This document shows positions 17,607 to 25,931 of a DNA stretch of 64,000 nucleotides, piece after piece. The DNA comes from Chitinophagaceae bacterium (lineage in GTDB: Bacteria; Bacteroidota; Bacteroidia; Chitinophagales; Chitinophagaceae): NCBI GenBank assembly GCA_947446645.1, contig CANFHA010000001.1:62001-126000 (forward strand), given 5' to 3'. The notes beneath the pieces were generated by a model. It ran no database searches. It was not told the origin of the DNA and saw nothing but the letters and a program-made list of their open reading frames with translations. Within the stretch, counting starts at the first letter, position 1. Every line of letters starts with the position of its first letter. Both the position numbers and the translations under genes were made by a program.

Positions 17607-17793
17607 CAGTTTGTTTAGTGCGCTCAAATGTCTATTCGGTATTATTTGCGCGCAAAATTTGGGCCAAGCTTGAGAAATGTGGATAACAGGGCAAACAATA
17701 ACCTTTCTGTAACCAAATCTGATCCGGTCAATAAAATTCGCCAATAAAGGCAGGAAATTATTAGCGATCCAACCATTAAAAAGCTCCTCATTC

Positions 17794-18210
17794 TTACGGG
17801 TTAGGGGTTACCCATTCTTCCCCATCTTCAAATACTTCCTTTTTCCAGATGGGAACTGTTTGTTTGAGGGTGTCTATAGCATAGCGGCATGCATCGAACG
17901 CGGCGGCACGGTGTGCGGCAGATACTACTATGATAACGGGAACTTCGCCCACGGCGAGTGTGCCGGTTCGGTGGTGTATGAGGACTTTGTGAACAGGCCA
18001 CTTTGTTAGTAACTCTGCCGCGATCTTTTCCATTTCTTTCACAGCCATACTTTCGTATGCCTCAAAATCAAGCCTCACAACCGTCTTCCCTTTTGTGTGA
18101 TCCCGCACTGTGCCTATGAATACATCAATGCCGCCAGCCTGGGGGGACATGGCCCAATCGATGCAGGATAGAATATCTAACGGCTCTGATGATATTTTTA
18201 TGCTGGTCAT
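17794..18210 (-). CDS. moaE: Molybdopterin synthase catalytic subunit MoaE
   Basis: The large subunit of molybdopterin synthase. With thiocarboxylated MoaD it inserts two sulfurs into cyclic pyranopterin monophosphate. From ATG 18210 it is 138 residues (MTSIKISSEPLDI), with the family motifs AGGIDVFIGTVRDHTKGK, LDFEAYESMA, IHHRTGTLAVGE, VSAAHRAAAFDACRYAID and the active-site lysine segment PIWKKEVFEDGEEWV. An ATG-like upstream extension to 18291 runs into the intercistronic hairpin and is rejected. It is third gene of the tauE-moaD-moaE set, 122 bases after the moaD stop. Confidence 0.96.
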   Translation of the reverse strand: MTSIKISSEPLDILSCIDWAMSPQAGGIDVFIGTVRDHTKGKTVVRLDFEAYESMAVKEMEKIAAELLTKWPVHKVLIHHRTGTLAVGEVPVIIVVSAAHRAAAFDACRYAIDTLKQTVPIWKKEVFEDGEEWVTPNP

Positions 18211-18292
18211 TTTTCTTGTCTGTTGTCTGTTGTTTAGGTATCGCAAACCCTGGAGGTGTGGGATAACTCCCGCGTTCTTTCGCCACCGCACA

Positions 18293-18323
18293 GGTGTGCC
18301 ACACCGTGGAGGTGTGGCACACC
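18293..18323. other. Perfect 13-bp hairpin between moaD and moaE
   Basis: ggtgtgccacacc (18293-18305) pairs exactly with ggtgtggcacacc (18311-18323) around the loop gtgga. It sits ten bases after the moaD stop with no T-run, so it looks more like an mRNA-stabilising, attenuating or repeat element than a full terminator. The related sequence ctggaggtgtggg recurs at about 18250-18262. Confidence 0.75.
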
Positions 18324-18332
18324 CGGCACCAG

Positions 18333-18563
18333 CTATCCTCCGCTGACTGGGGGGATTATTGCTATTTCGTCGCCATCCTGTATTACTGAGTCCGGGCCGG
18401 CATAGGTACCATTTATTGCAATCATAAATGATGAAAGCTTTTGCAATTGCGGATATCGTTGGCAGAGCACTTCTTTCAACGCAGTAATGTTAGCAGCCGC
18501 ATCAACTTCTACCGATGCAGCGCCAAACAGCTCTTTTACAATTCCGAACGCCAGGACCTTCAT
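18333..18563 (-). CDS. moaD: Molybdopterin synthase sulfur carrier MoaD
   Basis: A 76-residue ubiquitin-fold sulfur carrier, MKVLAFGIVKELFGAASVEV, ending IIPPVSGG. The terminal Gly-Gly is the site adenylated and thiocarboxylated before sulfur transfer to MoaE's substrate. The start is ATG 18563; upstream in-frame starts lie inside the exporter gene. It begins one base after the exporter's stop codon, so translation is probably coupled. A TACATTTG box within the end of the exporter gene (18571-18578) could give a separate, nearly leaderless transcript. Confidence 0.95.
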   Translation of the reverse strand: MKVLAFGIVKELFGAASVEVDAAANITALKEVLCQRYPQLQKLSSFMIAINGTYAGPDSVIQDGDEIAIIPPVSGG

Positions 18564-18564
18564 A

Positions 18565-19329
18565 TTAATGCAAATGTACACCCAGATGTTTGAGCAAAAC
18601 GTCTGCTCCGGCCACAAAAACCACAATGGCCGTGATACGACGAATAAGTAACTGATCGAATCTGGCTGTGCCGAAGCGTGCGCCCAACTGACCGCCAACA
18701 AATACGGCACCACACAAAAGGCCTACAGTAGCATAGTTGATATCCGCGGGGACGGCGGATTGCTGGCCGGCAATACCTGCAACCGAATTGACAAGAATAA
18801 AGAAGCTGGCTGTGGCCGCAATTCTTTTAGGCATATCCCACTTCGTAAGATTGAGGACGGGGGAAAGGAATATCCCCCCACCAATACCTACCATACCTGA
18901 AAGAAAACCAATAGCGCCTCCCAACAGGCCATCCCTGAGATAACTAATCTTGTGCGCTACAACCTCTTGTTCGCTCACAAACCTGAATTTTATCCAAAGC
19001 AATATAGCTGCAACAATGAGGCTGAAACCCAGTATGATAAAAAAGGAATCTTGAGTGAGCTTTACCTTAGCACCCAGAAACGCCAACGGCACACTAAGGG
19101 TAACAAGCGGAATTACTTTTTTCCAGTCTACCTGCTTATTTTTTATAAATATTATAGTGCCGCCCGTTACTACAATGATATTGCAGATCAGTGCTATCAG
19201 CTTTAGTTCAGGAATGGGATAATTGTAAATCGCCAGTACAGCTATGTAGCTGGAGCCGCCGCCAAAGCCCACAGACGCGTACACAAATGCAATGATCAAA
19301 AAGAAAAGTATTATTTCCCAGTGTGGCAT
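18565..19329 (-). CDS. TauE/SafE (TSUP) family membrane exporter
   Basis: A 254-residue membrane protein with two homologous halves, each starting with the TSUP signature: FVYASVGFGGGSSYIAVLAI near the N-terminus and GFLSGMVGIGGGIFLSPVLN in the middle, about eight membrane segments in all. The family exports or imports sulfur-containing anions such as sulfite, sulfoacetate or thiosulfate. Its position directly in front of moaD-moaE suggests a link with a molybdenum enzyme of sulfur metabolism such as sulfite oxidase, but no such enzyme lies in the window. An alternative is a general anion or organosulfur permease. Confidence 0.88.
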   Translation of the reverse strand: MPHWEIILFFLIIAFVYASVGFGGGSSYIAVLAIYNYPIPELKLIALICNIIVVTGGTIIFIKNKQVDWKKVIPLVTLSVPLAFLGAKVKLTQDSFFIILGFSLIVAAILLWIKFRFVSEQEVVAHKISYLRDGLLGGAIGFLSGMVGIGGGIFLSPVLNLTKWDMPKRIAATASFFILVNSVAGIAGQQSAVPADINYATVGLLCGAVFVGGQLGARFGTARFDQLLIRRITAIVVFVAGADVLLKHLGVHLH

Positions 19330-19445
19330 GATATATCCTGTTTATACCCGGGCTATAGTTCTTTACTCAGCAGTCATGGTTCGGCGGGGCTCACCATGAC
19401 ATTCTGGATTGAGCATCACATCACAAATATATCGGCCCAGGTATG

Positions 19446-20444
19446 TTACTTGCATAGCACCTCTTCTGCTTCTTTACGCAACTTGTCCTTTTTTATAGAT
19501 ACCACGCCTACATCTTCACAGACCAGACCACCGGCAAGGTTGGAGATCTCGGCCATGAGTGCCACATCTTTGGTAATGGAGTAGACCAGGGCAGCGGTAG
19601 CCACCACGGTGTCGCCAGCACCGGAAACATCGGCAATATTGCGGATATGCGAAGGCAGTATAGCCGAGGTAAAACCATTATTATAGAAGACCCCTTTTTC
19701 TGACAGCGTGACGAATGTGATATCGTGATGCAGTGAACTGTTGAGCTTGCTGTGCACTTTGTCCATCTCCTTTTCATTCACATCTGCCAGTTCCATGTTA
19801 AGGCCTTCGCGCACCTCTTTCAGGTTGGGTTTAAAGATGGTAACATTCTTGTAGGCCAGAAAATTCTTCTTCTTCGGATCTACAACCGTGATTATACCTA
19901 TCTCTTTGCAATGTGCCGTGATCAGCCGTATTACATTCTCTTTAAGTACGCCCTTGTTATAGTCTTCAAAGATGAGCACCTGCGGCTTTACCTTTTGCAG
20001 AAATTTAAGCACGCTGTCTATGAACGGATGCTCTTCCTCTACGTATAAGTCGTCTATCACTTCATCATCCAGCCGCAGCATTTGCTGATTGCGGCTCAGT
20101 ACCCTCACTTTGGTAGTTGTGGGCCTGCGCCAGCTTTGCATAATAAGGCTACTATCAATACCTGCTTCGTTAGCCAGCTTTATGAGGGTAGTGCCCTCGC
20201 TGTCGTCGCCTACCACGCTAGCCAGCGTTACTTTTGCGCCCAGTGCACGGCAGTTTAGCGCCACATTCGCTGCACCGCCAAGGCGACTTTCCCTGCGGTG
20301 AAGGGCTACAATAGGCACGGGGGCCTCAGGCGATATACGCTCTACACTTCCCCACCAGTAGTTGTCTAACATAACATCGCCCACCACTACTACGTGAACG
20401 CTGTCCATACTATCAAAAACCTTTTTTAATTCTGCTTTATTCAT
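19446..20444 (-). CDS. rfaE1: D-glycero-beta-D-manno-heptose-7-phosphate kinase (HldE1/RfaE1 type)
   Basis: A PfkB-family sugar kinase of 332 residues that phosphorylates heptose 7-phosphate at O1 for ADP-heptose and lipopolysaccharide core synthesis. It shows VVVVGDVMLDNYWWGSVERI and SPEAPVPI, LGGAANVALNCRALGA, the VDPKKKN and FKPNLKEVREG segments, and the anion-hole/catalytic motif DVSGAGDTVVATAAL. The nucleotidyltransferase half found in bifunctional HldE is absent, so a separate HldC-type enzyme is expected elsewhere. ATG 20444 is preferred; ATG 20471 would leave almost no leader behind the promoter at 20479-20512. Confidence 0.9.
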   Translation of the reverse strand: MNKAELKKVFDSMDSVHVVVVGDVMLDNYWWGSVERISPEAPVPIVALHRRESRLGGAANVALNCRALGAKVTLASVVGDDSEGTTLIKLANEAGIDSSLIMQSWRRPTTTKVRVLSRNQQMLRLDDEVIDDLYVEEEHPFIDSVLKFLQKVKPQVLIFEDYNKGVLKENVIRLITAHCKEIGIITVVDPKKKNFLAYKNVTIFKPNLKEVREGLNMELADVNEKEMDKVHSKLNSSLHHDITFVTLSEKGVFYNNGFTSAILPSHIRNIADVSGAGDTVVATAALVYSITKDVALMAEISNLAGGLVCEDVGVVSIKKDKLRKEAEEVLCK

Positions 20445-20478
20445 TCCCCAAACCCCTGAGGGCGCTTCCATGTTTGGT

Positions 20479-20512
20479 CAAAAATATGTAATTAAAGATC
20501 AGCGCGGGCAAA
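20479..20512 (-). promoter_or_regulatory. Promoter of the heptose-phosphate kinase gene
   Basis: On the minus strand, TTTG (20509-20512), a 22-base spacer and TATTTTTG (20479-20486) match the -33/-7 consensus. The predicted start near 20473 leaves a leader of about 29 bases before ATG 20444. Confidence 0.65.
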
Positions 20513-20551
20513 CTACCTGCTATAAACGCCCTAGAAATAGCCCGCGGTACC

Positions 20552-20631
20552 TTACTTTTCTTTTGCTTCGCCAAAAGAAAAGTAACAAAAGAAAAGGCGA
20601 TTTTTGGCCAAAGGCTCCGCCGGCCAAAAAA
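20552..20631. repeat. Twin palindrome repeat in a 400-base gene-free gap
   Basis: Two adjacent perfect inverted repeats: a 14-bp stem (20552-20565 with 20572-20585, loop cttcgc) and a 9-bp stem (20601-20609 with 20622-20630). A short direct copy of the first arm (acaaaagaaaagg) lies between them. The rest of the 20513-20850 gap shows no gene. The layout is that of a REP/MITE-like interspersed element. It may also terminate the convergent-free 3' side of the permease gene. Confidence 0.65.
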
Positions 20632-20850
20632 CAGCTCTACGCTGCTAACTCAGGTCTCTACTCAACAACATGGCGCTGGTTTTTTGCCTACCATTGCTAT
20701 TTTCCAACTTTATTACTTCACTCATCCCACTGCTTTCTATTTACTGCTGAATCTACATCTACGCCCAAAAAAGGCGCCATCATATGCTCGACTTCAACTC
20801 TACTATCGCCTAATACCAGTAAATCCTCCTATTTCTTCGCTCCAATATTT

Positions 20851-22314
20851 TTATAAGGTACCATTATTCGCCGTCGCCTTGTTCCTCTTTTCCAGTATAA
20901 AAAATATGGGTATCCCGATCAGCACTATGATTAGTCCGGGCCAGGTGTATGTTGGCTTGAACTTGAGCAGAACGAGACAAATAGTAGCTGCAAGAACAAT
21001 ATATACGAATGGTATAACCGGGTAACCAAAAGCCTTGTAAGGGCGTGGCACTTCGGGATGCGTTTTGCGCAACTTGAAGATGCCAGCTATAGTGAGTATG
21101 TAAAACAGAAGCACGGTAAAGATGATGAAATCGAGCAGATCGCCATACTTGCCGCTAAGGCAAAGCGCTGATGCCCATATAAATTGCATCCAAAGCGCGG
21201 CTGCCGGTACTCCGTTCTTATTCAGCTTAGCCGCCTTTGGGAAAAAGAGACCATCATTAGCCATGGTATAGTATACACGGGATCCGGAAAGAATGAGCCC
21301 GTTGTTGCAGCCGAATGTGGATATCATTATCATTACCGCAATAAGCGTGGTGCCTGCCGGCCCGAATATTTTCAATGCTGCTGCCAGCGCCACCCTGTCT
21401 GACGGTGCATTGGCGATCTCCTGCATGCTCATCACATTTACGTACATGAGATTCATGGAAATATAAATGATGGTAACTACAAGCGTACCTATAAATAGGC
21501 TCAGACCGATATTACGTTCTGGCCGCTTTATCTCTCCGGCAATGAACGTAACATTATTCCATGCATCGCTGGAGAAAAGGGCACCAACCATGGCGGCACA
21601 CAATGGCCCTACAATAGCAAGACCCATAAGACTTTCATGGGTGATCACATCAGCGGTTCTCGTCACGGTTTTGACCCTCCATGCATCAGACCAGTTAAGC
21701 GTCCAGATACTGTGATCTTTAAAGAAAAGGAATCCGAAAAATATGAGCGCAGCCATTGCCGCTATCTTGGCGAACGTAAAAATGAACTGAATCCACTTAC
21801 CGCTCTTGATACCGAGTGTATTGAGAAAAGTAAGCAGGAAGATCATGCCTATACCCAGAAGCTGTGCCGCAGAGATATTAAAGCCTTTCGGGTCGCCAAA
21901 GAGAATATTACCATCGCCCAACGAAGGAACAAGATAGCCGGTGAACTTTGCAAAGCCAACACCTACAGCGGCAATGGTACCGGTTTGTATTACTGCGAAA
22001 AAAGACCAGCCGTAGAGGAAGCCATACAGCTTACCAAAAGCTTCGCGTAGGTAGACGTATTGGCCACCGGCTTTAGGATACATGCCGCTGAGCTCGCCAT
22101 AGCTAAGGGCTGCAGTAAGCGTAATAAAACCCGAAAGCAGCCAGACTACGATAAGCCAGCCAGTGCTTCCCAGTTGGCGGGAAATATCTGCGCTTACTAT
22201 AAATATGCCGGACCCGATCATGGAACCGATGACCAGTAAGGTGCCATCCAGCAGGGTAAGCGAGCGCTTGAAAGACGAACTATCGCCGGAACTGATCTCC
22301 TTATTATTTTCCAA
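20851..22314 (-). CDS. APC-superfamily amino-acid permease
   Basis: A 487-residue polytopic inner-membrane transporter with about twelve hydrophobic segments. The first is LLDGTLLVIGSMIGSGIFIV, the GSGI/V substrate-binding break typical of amino acid-polyamine-organocation carriers. Further family features are ALSYGELSGMYPKAGGQYVY and VGALFSSDAWNNVTFIAGEI before the central helices, and RPYKAFGYPVIPFVYI near the end. It resembles the L-type (LAT) amino-acid exchanger branch. The substrate is not predictable. It lies 23 bases after the OmpH-like lipoprotein gene and is probably co-transcribed from the promoter at about 23000. Confidence 0.9.
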   Translation of the reverse strand: MENNKEISSGDSSSFKRSLTLLDGTLLVIGSMIGSGIFIVSADISRQLGSTGWLIVVWLLSGFITLTAALSYGELSGMYPKAGGQYVYLREAFGKLYGFLYGWSFFAVIQTGTIAAVGVGFAKFTGYLVPSLGDGNILFGDPKGFNISAAQLLGIGMIFLLTFLNTLGIKSGKWIQFIFTFAKIAAMAALIFFGFLFFKDHSIWTLNWSDAWRVKTVTRTADVITHESLMGLAIVGPLCAAMVGALFSSDAWNNVTFIAGEIKRPERNIGLSLFIGTLVVTIIYISMNLMYVNVMSMQEIANAPSDRVALAAALKIFGPAGTTLIAVMIMISTFGCNNGLILSGSRVYYTMANDGLFFPKAAKLNKNGVPAAALWMQFIWASALCLSGKYGDLLDFIIFTVLLFYILTIAGIFKLRKTHPEVPRPYKAFGYPVIPFVYIVLAATICLVLLKFKPTYTWPGLIIVLIGIPIFFILEKRNKATANNGTL

Positions 22315-22337
22315 ATGAAATGATTTTCAGAAAAATA

Positions 22338-22952
22338 CTATTTATTTTTCTTTTTGTCATCATTATGGGCTGCAGCATTCATTCCTTCTACTACATCCTT
22401 AGTAATATCCAATGTTCTATTGGCATATAAAAGAGGAGAACCGCCGGAGCTAGAATAGGTGAAAATGAAATCGAAATTCTTATCCTTATTATAGCTAACC
22501 AGGAAGGCATCAAGATGTGTCTTGAGGTCTTTGTTAAAGTCGTCTTTCGCTTTCAGCAACTCATCAGTAAGCGACTGGCGGCGAGCCTCCAGGCTTTTTT
22601 GCTGCTGCATAAGGCGGGTTTCCGCCTCCTGGTACTCACTTTGCGTAATGGAATTGGCCTGAACTTTACTTTGCACCTTGGCAGCGAAGTCCTGCATCTG
22701 CTTATAAGAAAGCTGCAGCTCGTTGTCCATATCGTCCTGGCGTTTCTTAAATTCTTCCTGTTTTGCCTTAAGCACTTCGTATTTAGACTCGAAAGTGTCA
22801 ATATTTACATATGCAAGCTTTCCGGTAACCGGACCCGGGGCGGCGACAGTAGCAGTGCCGGCAGCAGTCTTGCTATGGTCTGCATTACAACCCAAAACAA
22901 GCGCACCCACCAGGGCCAACGATCCTACAATAATACCGGCGTTTTTTATCAT
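22338..22952 (-). CDS. OmpH/Skp-like lipoprotein
   Basis: A 204-residue periplasmic protein. From ATG 22952 it has a lipoprotein signal MIKNAGIIVGSLALVGALVL ending at the lipobox Cys (LVLGC), then a flexible Ala/Thr/Pro linker. Next comes the OmpH core: LAYVNIDTFESKYEVLKAKQ, a long charged coiled coil (tentacle helices, about residues 65-140) and a C-terminal strand region with FDFIFTYSSSGGSPLLYANR and LDIT. The family includes Skp, a chaperone for outer-membrane proteins, but Skp is normally soluble; here it would be membrane-anchored. The upstream in-frame ATG at 23030 would bury the signal peptide and is rejected. Confidence 0.88.
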   Translation of the reverse strand: MIKNAGIIVGSLALVGALVLGCNADHSKTAAGTATVAAPGPVTGKLAYVNIDTFESKYEVLKAKQEEFKKRQDDMDNELQLSYKQMQDFAAKVQSKVQANSITQSEYQEAETRLMQQQKSLEARRQSLTDELLKAKDDFNKDLKTHLDAFLVSYNKDKNFDFIFTYSSSGGSPLLYANRTLDITKDVVEGMNAAAHNDDKKKNK

Positions 22953-22999
22953 ATACAGAGATTTTAATGCTTGAGGAATAACCATGCATTCCTGAGTCT

Positions 23000-23007
23000 C
23001 AAAAGTA
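23000..23007 (-). promoter_or_regulatory. -7 box (TACTTTTG) for the OmpH-like gene and permease
   Basis: A perfect TAnnTTTG on the minus strand. The predicted start near 22994 gives a leader of about 42 bases. A TTTG lies only 13 bases further upstream, closer than usual, so the -33 element is uncertain. Confidence 0.55.
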
Positions 23008-23116
23008 ATATCTAAAATGCCAAATTTCACTTCGGCAGTTTCATAAAGTTGTCATAAAAAGGCAAGGGAATACAAATAGGAGATTTGATTATCATTTAAC
23101 CCTGAATTCCGGGGCC

Positions 23117-23144
23117 GTTTGCACAATTGTGGGAGGTTGCAAAC
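23117..23144. other. Interrupted palindrome upstream of the propeller-repeat gene
   Basis: gtttgca (23117-23123) and tgcaaac (23138-23144) form a 7-bp inverted repeat with a 14-base spacer, about 65 bases before the start of the 23208 gene. It could be an operator for either divergent gene; nothing else supports this. Confidence 0.3.
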
Positions 23145-23207
23145 TATCAAAGAAAATATTACTAAAAATAAAGAATCTCCGTTATTTTTACGCAAAGTTT
23201 ACAAATT

Positions 23208-25448
23208 ATGAAAAGAGTTCTTACAACCCTCGTGCTCCTGGTAACCGGAGCCGCAACATTTTTATCCTCAAACGCCTATAGTCAGTCGTGGAAGGTTTAC
23301 GGTACAGCCGACTTTTCCAACCCGTCTACAAATGCTGCCATGGCACTCACTCCGGGCGGCACACCCTATGTTGCTTACCGCGACAGCACCAATGGAAACT
23401 TTGCAAGTGTGAAGTTTTACAATGCCGGTAGCTGGATACCCGCAGGCTCAGCAGCTTTCTCATCTGGTGCAGCCAGCTCTATAAGCATAGCTGTAAGCAG
23501 CGCTGGCACTCCCTATGTTGCGTATTCAGACGCATCGCATAGCCAGAAAGTAACGGTGATGAAATATACCGCGGGTACATGGACAGTAGTAGGCACTGCC
23601 GGCTTATCTGGTGGCGCAGCCACTTACACTTCTATTGCTTTAGATGGCAGTGACAACCCATATGTGGCCTACCAGGATGCTACAGACAGCCAGAGGGTTA
23701 CCGTAAAAAAATACAGTGGTACATCATGGAGCACAGTTGGTACTATAGGATTTTCGGCAGGCCGGGCTGACTATGTGAAACTTGCTATTAGCGGAACCAC
23801 ACCTTATGTTACCTACTCTGATTACAGCGCAGGCAAACGTGCGACAGTGATGCAGTATAACGGCAGCGCATGGGTAACAGTAGGAACGGCAGGATTTTCG
23901 GCCGGCAGGACCCGCTACAACAATATGGCAATAAGCGCCAGCGGAATACCCTATGTAATTTATGCTGATACATCTGCGGCCAATAAGGCAACAGTGATGA
24001 CATATACCGGTGCGAGCTGGGTTACAGTGGGCAGCGCGGGATTTTCCGCCGGCCCTGCAGGATTTACATCAATTGCGATCAGTGCGGCCGGAGTGCCTTT
24101 CGTTGTATACCAGGATTCTTCACTGGGCCAAAAGGCTGTAGCGAAGAGGTTTATCGGTTCGGTATGGTCAGCGCTTGGCCTTACAGCGGGTGTATCTCCC
24201 GGCTCTGCAGCAAATACCACAGTAGCGGTAAATGGTGTCGGCACTCCGTATATGCTGTTCAATGATGGCGCTGACAGCGGTAAAACAACTGTTATGGTTT
24301 TCAATGTATCGCCAATAACCGGTACGTTCAATATTTGCCGCGGCAGTACTACTACCCTGGTTGATACCACATCTGGCGGTAAGTGGAAAAGCACAGTTCC
24401 AACTGTAGCAACAATAGATTCCGCAAGCGGATTGGTATCCGCTATCGCGCAGGGTACTACTACCATCTCTTACAGTGTAAACGGCTTCAGCGCATCGGCT
24501 ATTGTGCATGTATTTTCGCTGCCGGGTGCAGGTAGCATCACTGGTATGGACTCAGTTTGTACCAACTCTACTACTGCCCTTGCGGACAGCGTGCCAAACG
24601 GAACGTGGACGAGCAGCGCGGTGGGCGTAGCTTCGGTAAGCGCCACAGGAGTTGTAGCGGGTGTGACAGTAGGCTATACTACAATCAGCTACGCGGTGAG
24701 CAATGTATGCGGCTCTGCTACAGTGAACCAGCTGGTGAAAGTGAACCCACAGCCAGTACCATATCCGCTGCACGGCGAGAAAACAGTGTGTGTAGGCGCT
24801 ACAAGCCTGCTGTACGACGCAATTAGCGGTGGTACGTGGACCAGCAGTAGTCCTGGAAAAGCATCGGTAAATGCTTCAGGTTTTGTAAGAGGTGTATCTG
24901 CGGGTACCTTAACTATCACATACAATATTGCTGAGCCTTTAACTACCTGCCACAGCATTTCTACTTATGCTATGACGGTGAATCCTCTGCCTACGCCTGC
25001 CTTTACCATATCAGGCGATATACTTACCAGTACCTATGTGTACCCATCTTATGCATGGATGCGGGATAGCACTATATTGCTCGGCGCTACTTTCAGATCT
25101 TATAATGCAATTGCCTCTGGCAACTATATCCTTACAGTAACGGATACCAATGGATGTACTGCATCAACATCAGCCAGCTACCTGATCGCTTCTGAAGTAA
25201 ACAATGTAAGCGGTAGTGTAACAATAGGCGTATATCCAAACCCGGTACAAAACAGCCTTTATATAGAGTATGCCGGAACTGCGGATGCAACCGTAGCAAC
25301 AATGGATGGCAGACTGCTTTTTTCGCTGAAGGAAACAAAATCCATAGATATGAACAGCATGCCAAACGGCATTTACCTGGTATCAATATATGACCACAAT
25401 ACCGGAAACCTGCTGAAGACAGAAAAGATAATTAAGAAGGCAAATTGA
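23208..25448 (+). CDS. Secreted T9SS cargo: seven-repeat propeller plus Ig-like domains
   Basis: A 746-residue protein with signal peptide MKRVLTTLVLLVTGAATFLS..AYSQ. Residues of about 30-370 hold seven repeats of about 47 residues with the pattern G.PYVAY.D......ATVM.Y.G..W..VG..GFS.G, the number expected for a seven-bladed beta-propeller. Three BIG2-like domains follow (about 370-450, 455-535, 540-615; each with W.S..P..A.V...G.V.......T.I.Y), then a linking segment and a C-terminal T9SS type A sorting domain (about 670-746: VYPNPVQNSLYIEYAG, SMPNGIYLVSIYD). It should cross the outer membrane through the T9SS and be surface-attached or released. The ligand is unknown. Confidence 0.88.
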   Translation: MKRVLTTLVLLVTGAATFLSSNAYSQSWKVYGTADFSNPSTNAAMALTPGGTPYVAYRDSTNGNFASVKFYNAGSWIPAGSAAFSSGAASSISIAVSSAGTPYVAYSDASHSQKVTVMKYTAGTWTVVGTAGLSGGAATYTSIALDGSDNPYVAYQDATDSQRVTVKKYSGTSWSTVGTIGFSAGRADYVKLAISGTTPYVTYSDYSAGKRATVMQYNGSAWVTVGTAGFSAGRTRYNNMAISASGIPYVIYADTSAANKATVMTYTGASWVTVGSAGFSAGPAGFTSIAISAAGVPFVVYQDSSLGQKAVAKRFIGSVWSALGLTAGVSPGSAANTTVAVNGVGTPYMLFNDGADSGKTTVMVFNVSPITGTFNICRGSTTTLVDTTSGGKWKSTVPTVATIDSASGLVSAIAQGTTTISYSVNGFSASAIVHVFSLPGAGSITGMDSVCTNSTTALADSVPNGTWTSSAVGVASVSATGVVAGVTVGYTTISYAVSNVCGSATVNQLVKVNPQPVPYPLHGEKTVCVGATSLLYDAISGGTWTSSSPGKASVNASGFVRGVSAGTLTITYNIAEPLTTCHSISTYAMTVNPLPTPAFTISGDILTSTYVYPSYAWMRDSTILLGATFRSYNAIASGNYILTVTDTNGCTASTSASYLIASEVNNVSGSVTIGVYPNPVQNSLYIEYAGTADATVATMDGRLLFSLKETKSIDMNSMPNGIYLVSIYDHNTGNLLKTEKIIKKAN

Positions 25449-25471
25449 TAAAACCAGTTTACCTCCATGTT

Positions 25472-25497
25472 ATTCGCCAGTCCACGGACTGGCGAAT
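25472..25497. terminator. Shared terminator of two convergent genes
   Basis: A perfect 12-bp stem (attcgccagtcc 25472-25483 with ggactggcgaat 25486-25497) and two-base loop, followed by ttatttta on the plus side. It lies 23 bases after the 25448 stop and directly abuts the stop codon of the convergent 25498 gene. Confidence 0.85.
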
Positions 25498-25782
25498 TTA
25501 TTTTATGGCAGCGCCGCGATAGACAACGTAGACCACAAATAATATGGCGCTACTCAGAACAACGAGATAAGCAATGTACATCTTGCGGGCATAAAGCAGC
25601 TGGGCAAGATGGGGCTCATTCTTTTTATCTTTTATCGCTTCATTCAGCAGCGACAGCGACACACGGCTATACTCTGTTTTAAGTACGTCTTTGCACAGCC
25701 TGTAGTAGATAAGGTTTACAATGAAGCCGAACAGGATGGCAAACAGGAATACCGCAAAAGAAATAAATTGAAGATCGCTCAC
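25498..25782 (-). CDS. Small two-helix membrane protein, function unknown
   Basis: A 94-residue protein with a hydrophobic N-terminal segment (FISFAVFLFAILFGFIVNLI), a charged middle region (about 30-65, with KDVLKTEYSRVSLSLLNEAI and KDKKNEPHL) and a second hydrophobic segment (YLVVLSSAILFVVYVVY). This predicts a cytoplasmic or periplasmic loop between two membrane helices. The start is GTG at 25782; no ATG gives the first helix. No family is recognised. It is a stand-alone gene between two convergent units. Confidence 0.6.
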   Translation of the reverse strand: MSDLQFISFAVFLFAILFGFIVNLIYYRLCKDVLKTEYSRVSLSLLNEAIKDKKNEPHLAQLLYARKMYIAYLVVLSSAILFVVYVVYRGAAIK

Positions 25783-25931
25783 GCCTTTAGTTGTAACCCG
25801 CTTTAAAAAATATCCTTATAGCCAGGCAAATCAATTCAACACCATCCGTCGGCGGGAGCTCAGGATGAGTATTCTATTTTTGCCATAATAAGCAAGAATA
25901 TGGTATTGCCCAGCTTTTGCAAAAATATCTA

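Larger units (their letters stand above)
16856..17793. other. 0.9-kb non-coding region rich in decayed repeats
   Basis: No credible gene was found on either strand. The region holds a 7-bp hairpin (ttgcggg..cccgcaa, 17047-17062), several copies of TTTCCGGTT or TTTCCGAT (17221, 17292, 17302, 17324 and about 17402), twice followed by ACTGCAA, a generic AACCGCGAAGACGCAAAGGCG stretch (about 17360-17380), two related 55-base repeats (listed separately) and one isolated DnaA-box 9-mer (17678-17686). It resembles accumulated remnants of interspersed repeats. Confidence 0.6.

Noticed and set aside
17678..17686. A perfect DnaA-box 9-mer (TGTGGATAA) as a possible replication origin
   Set aside because: A single 9-mer is expected about once per 130 kb on two strands by chance. 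No cluster of boxes and no dnaA or dnaN gene is nearby.
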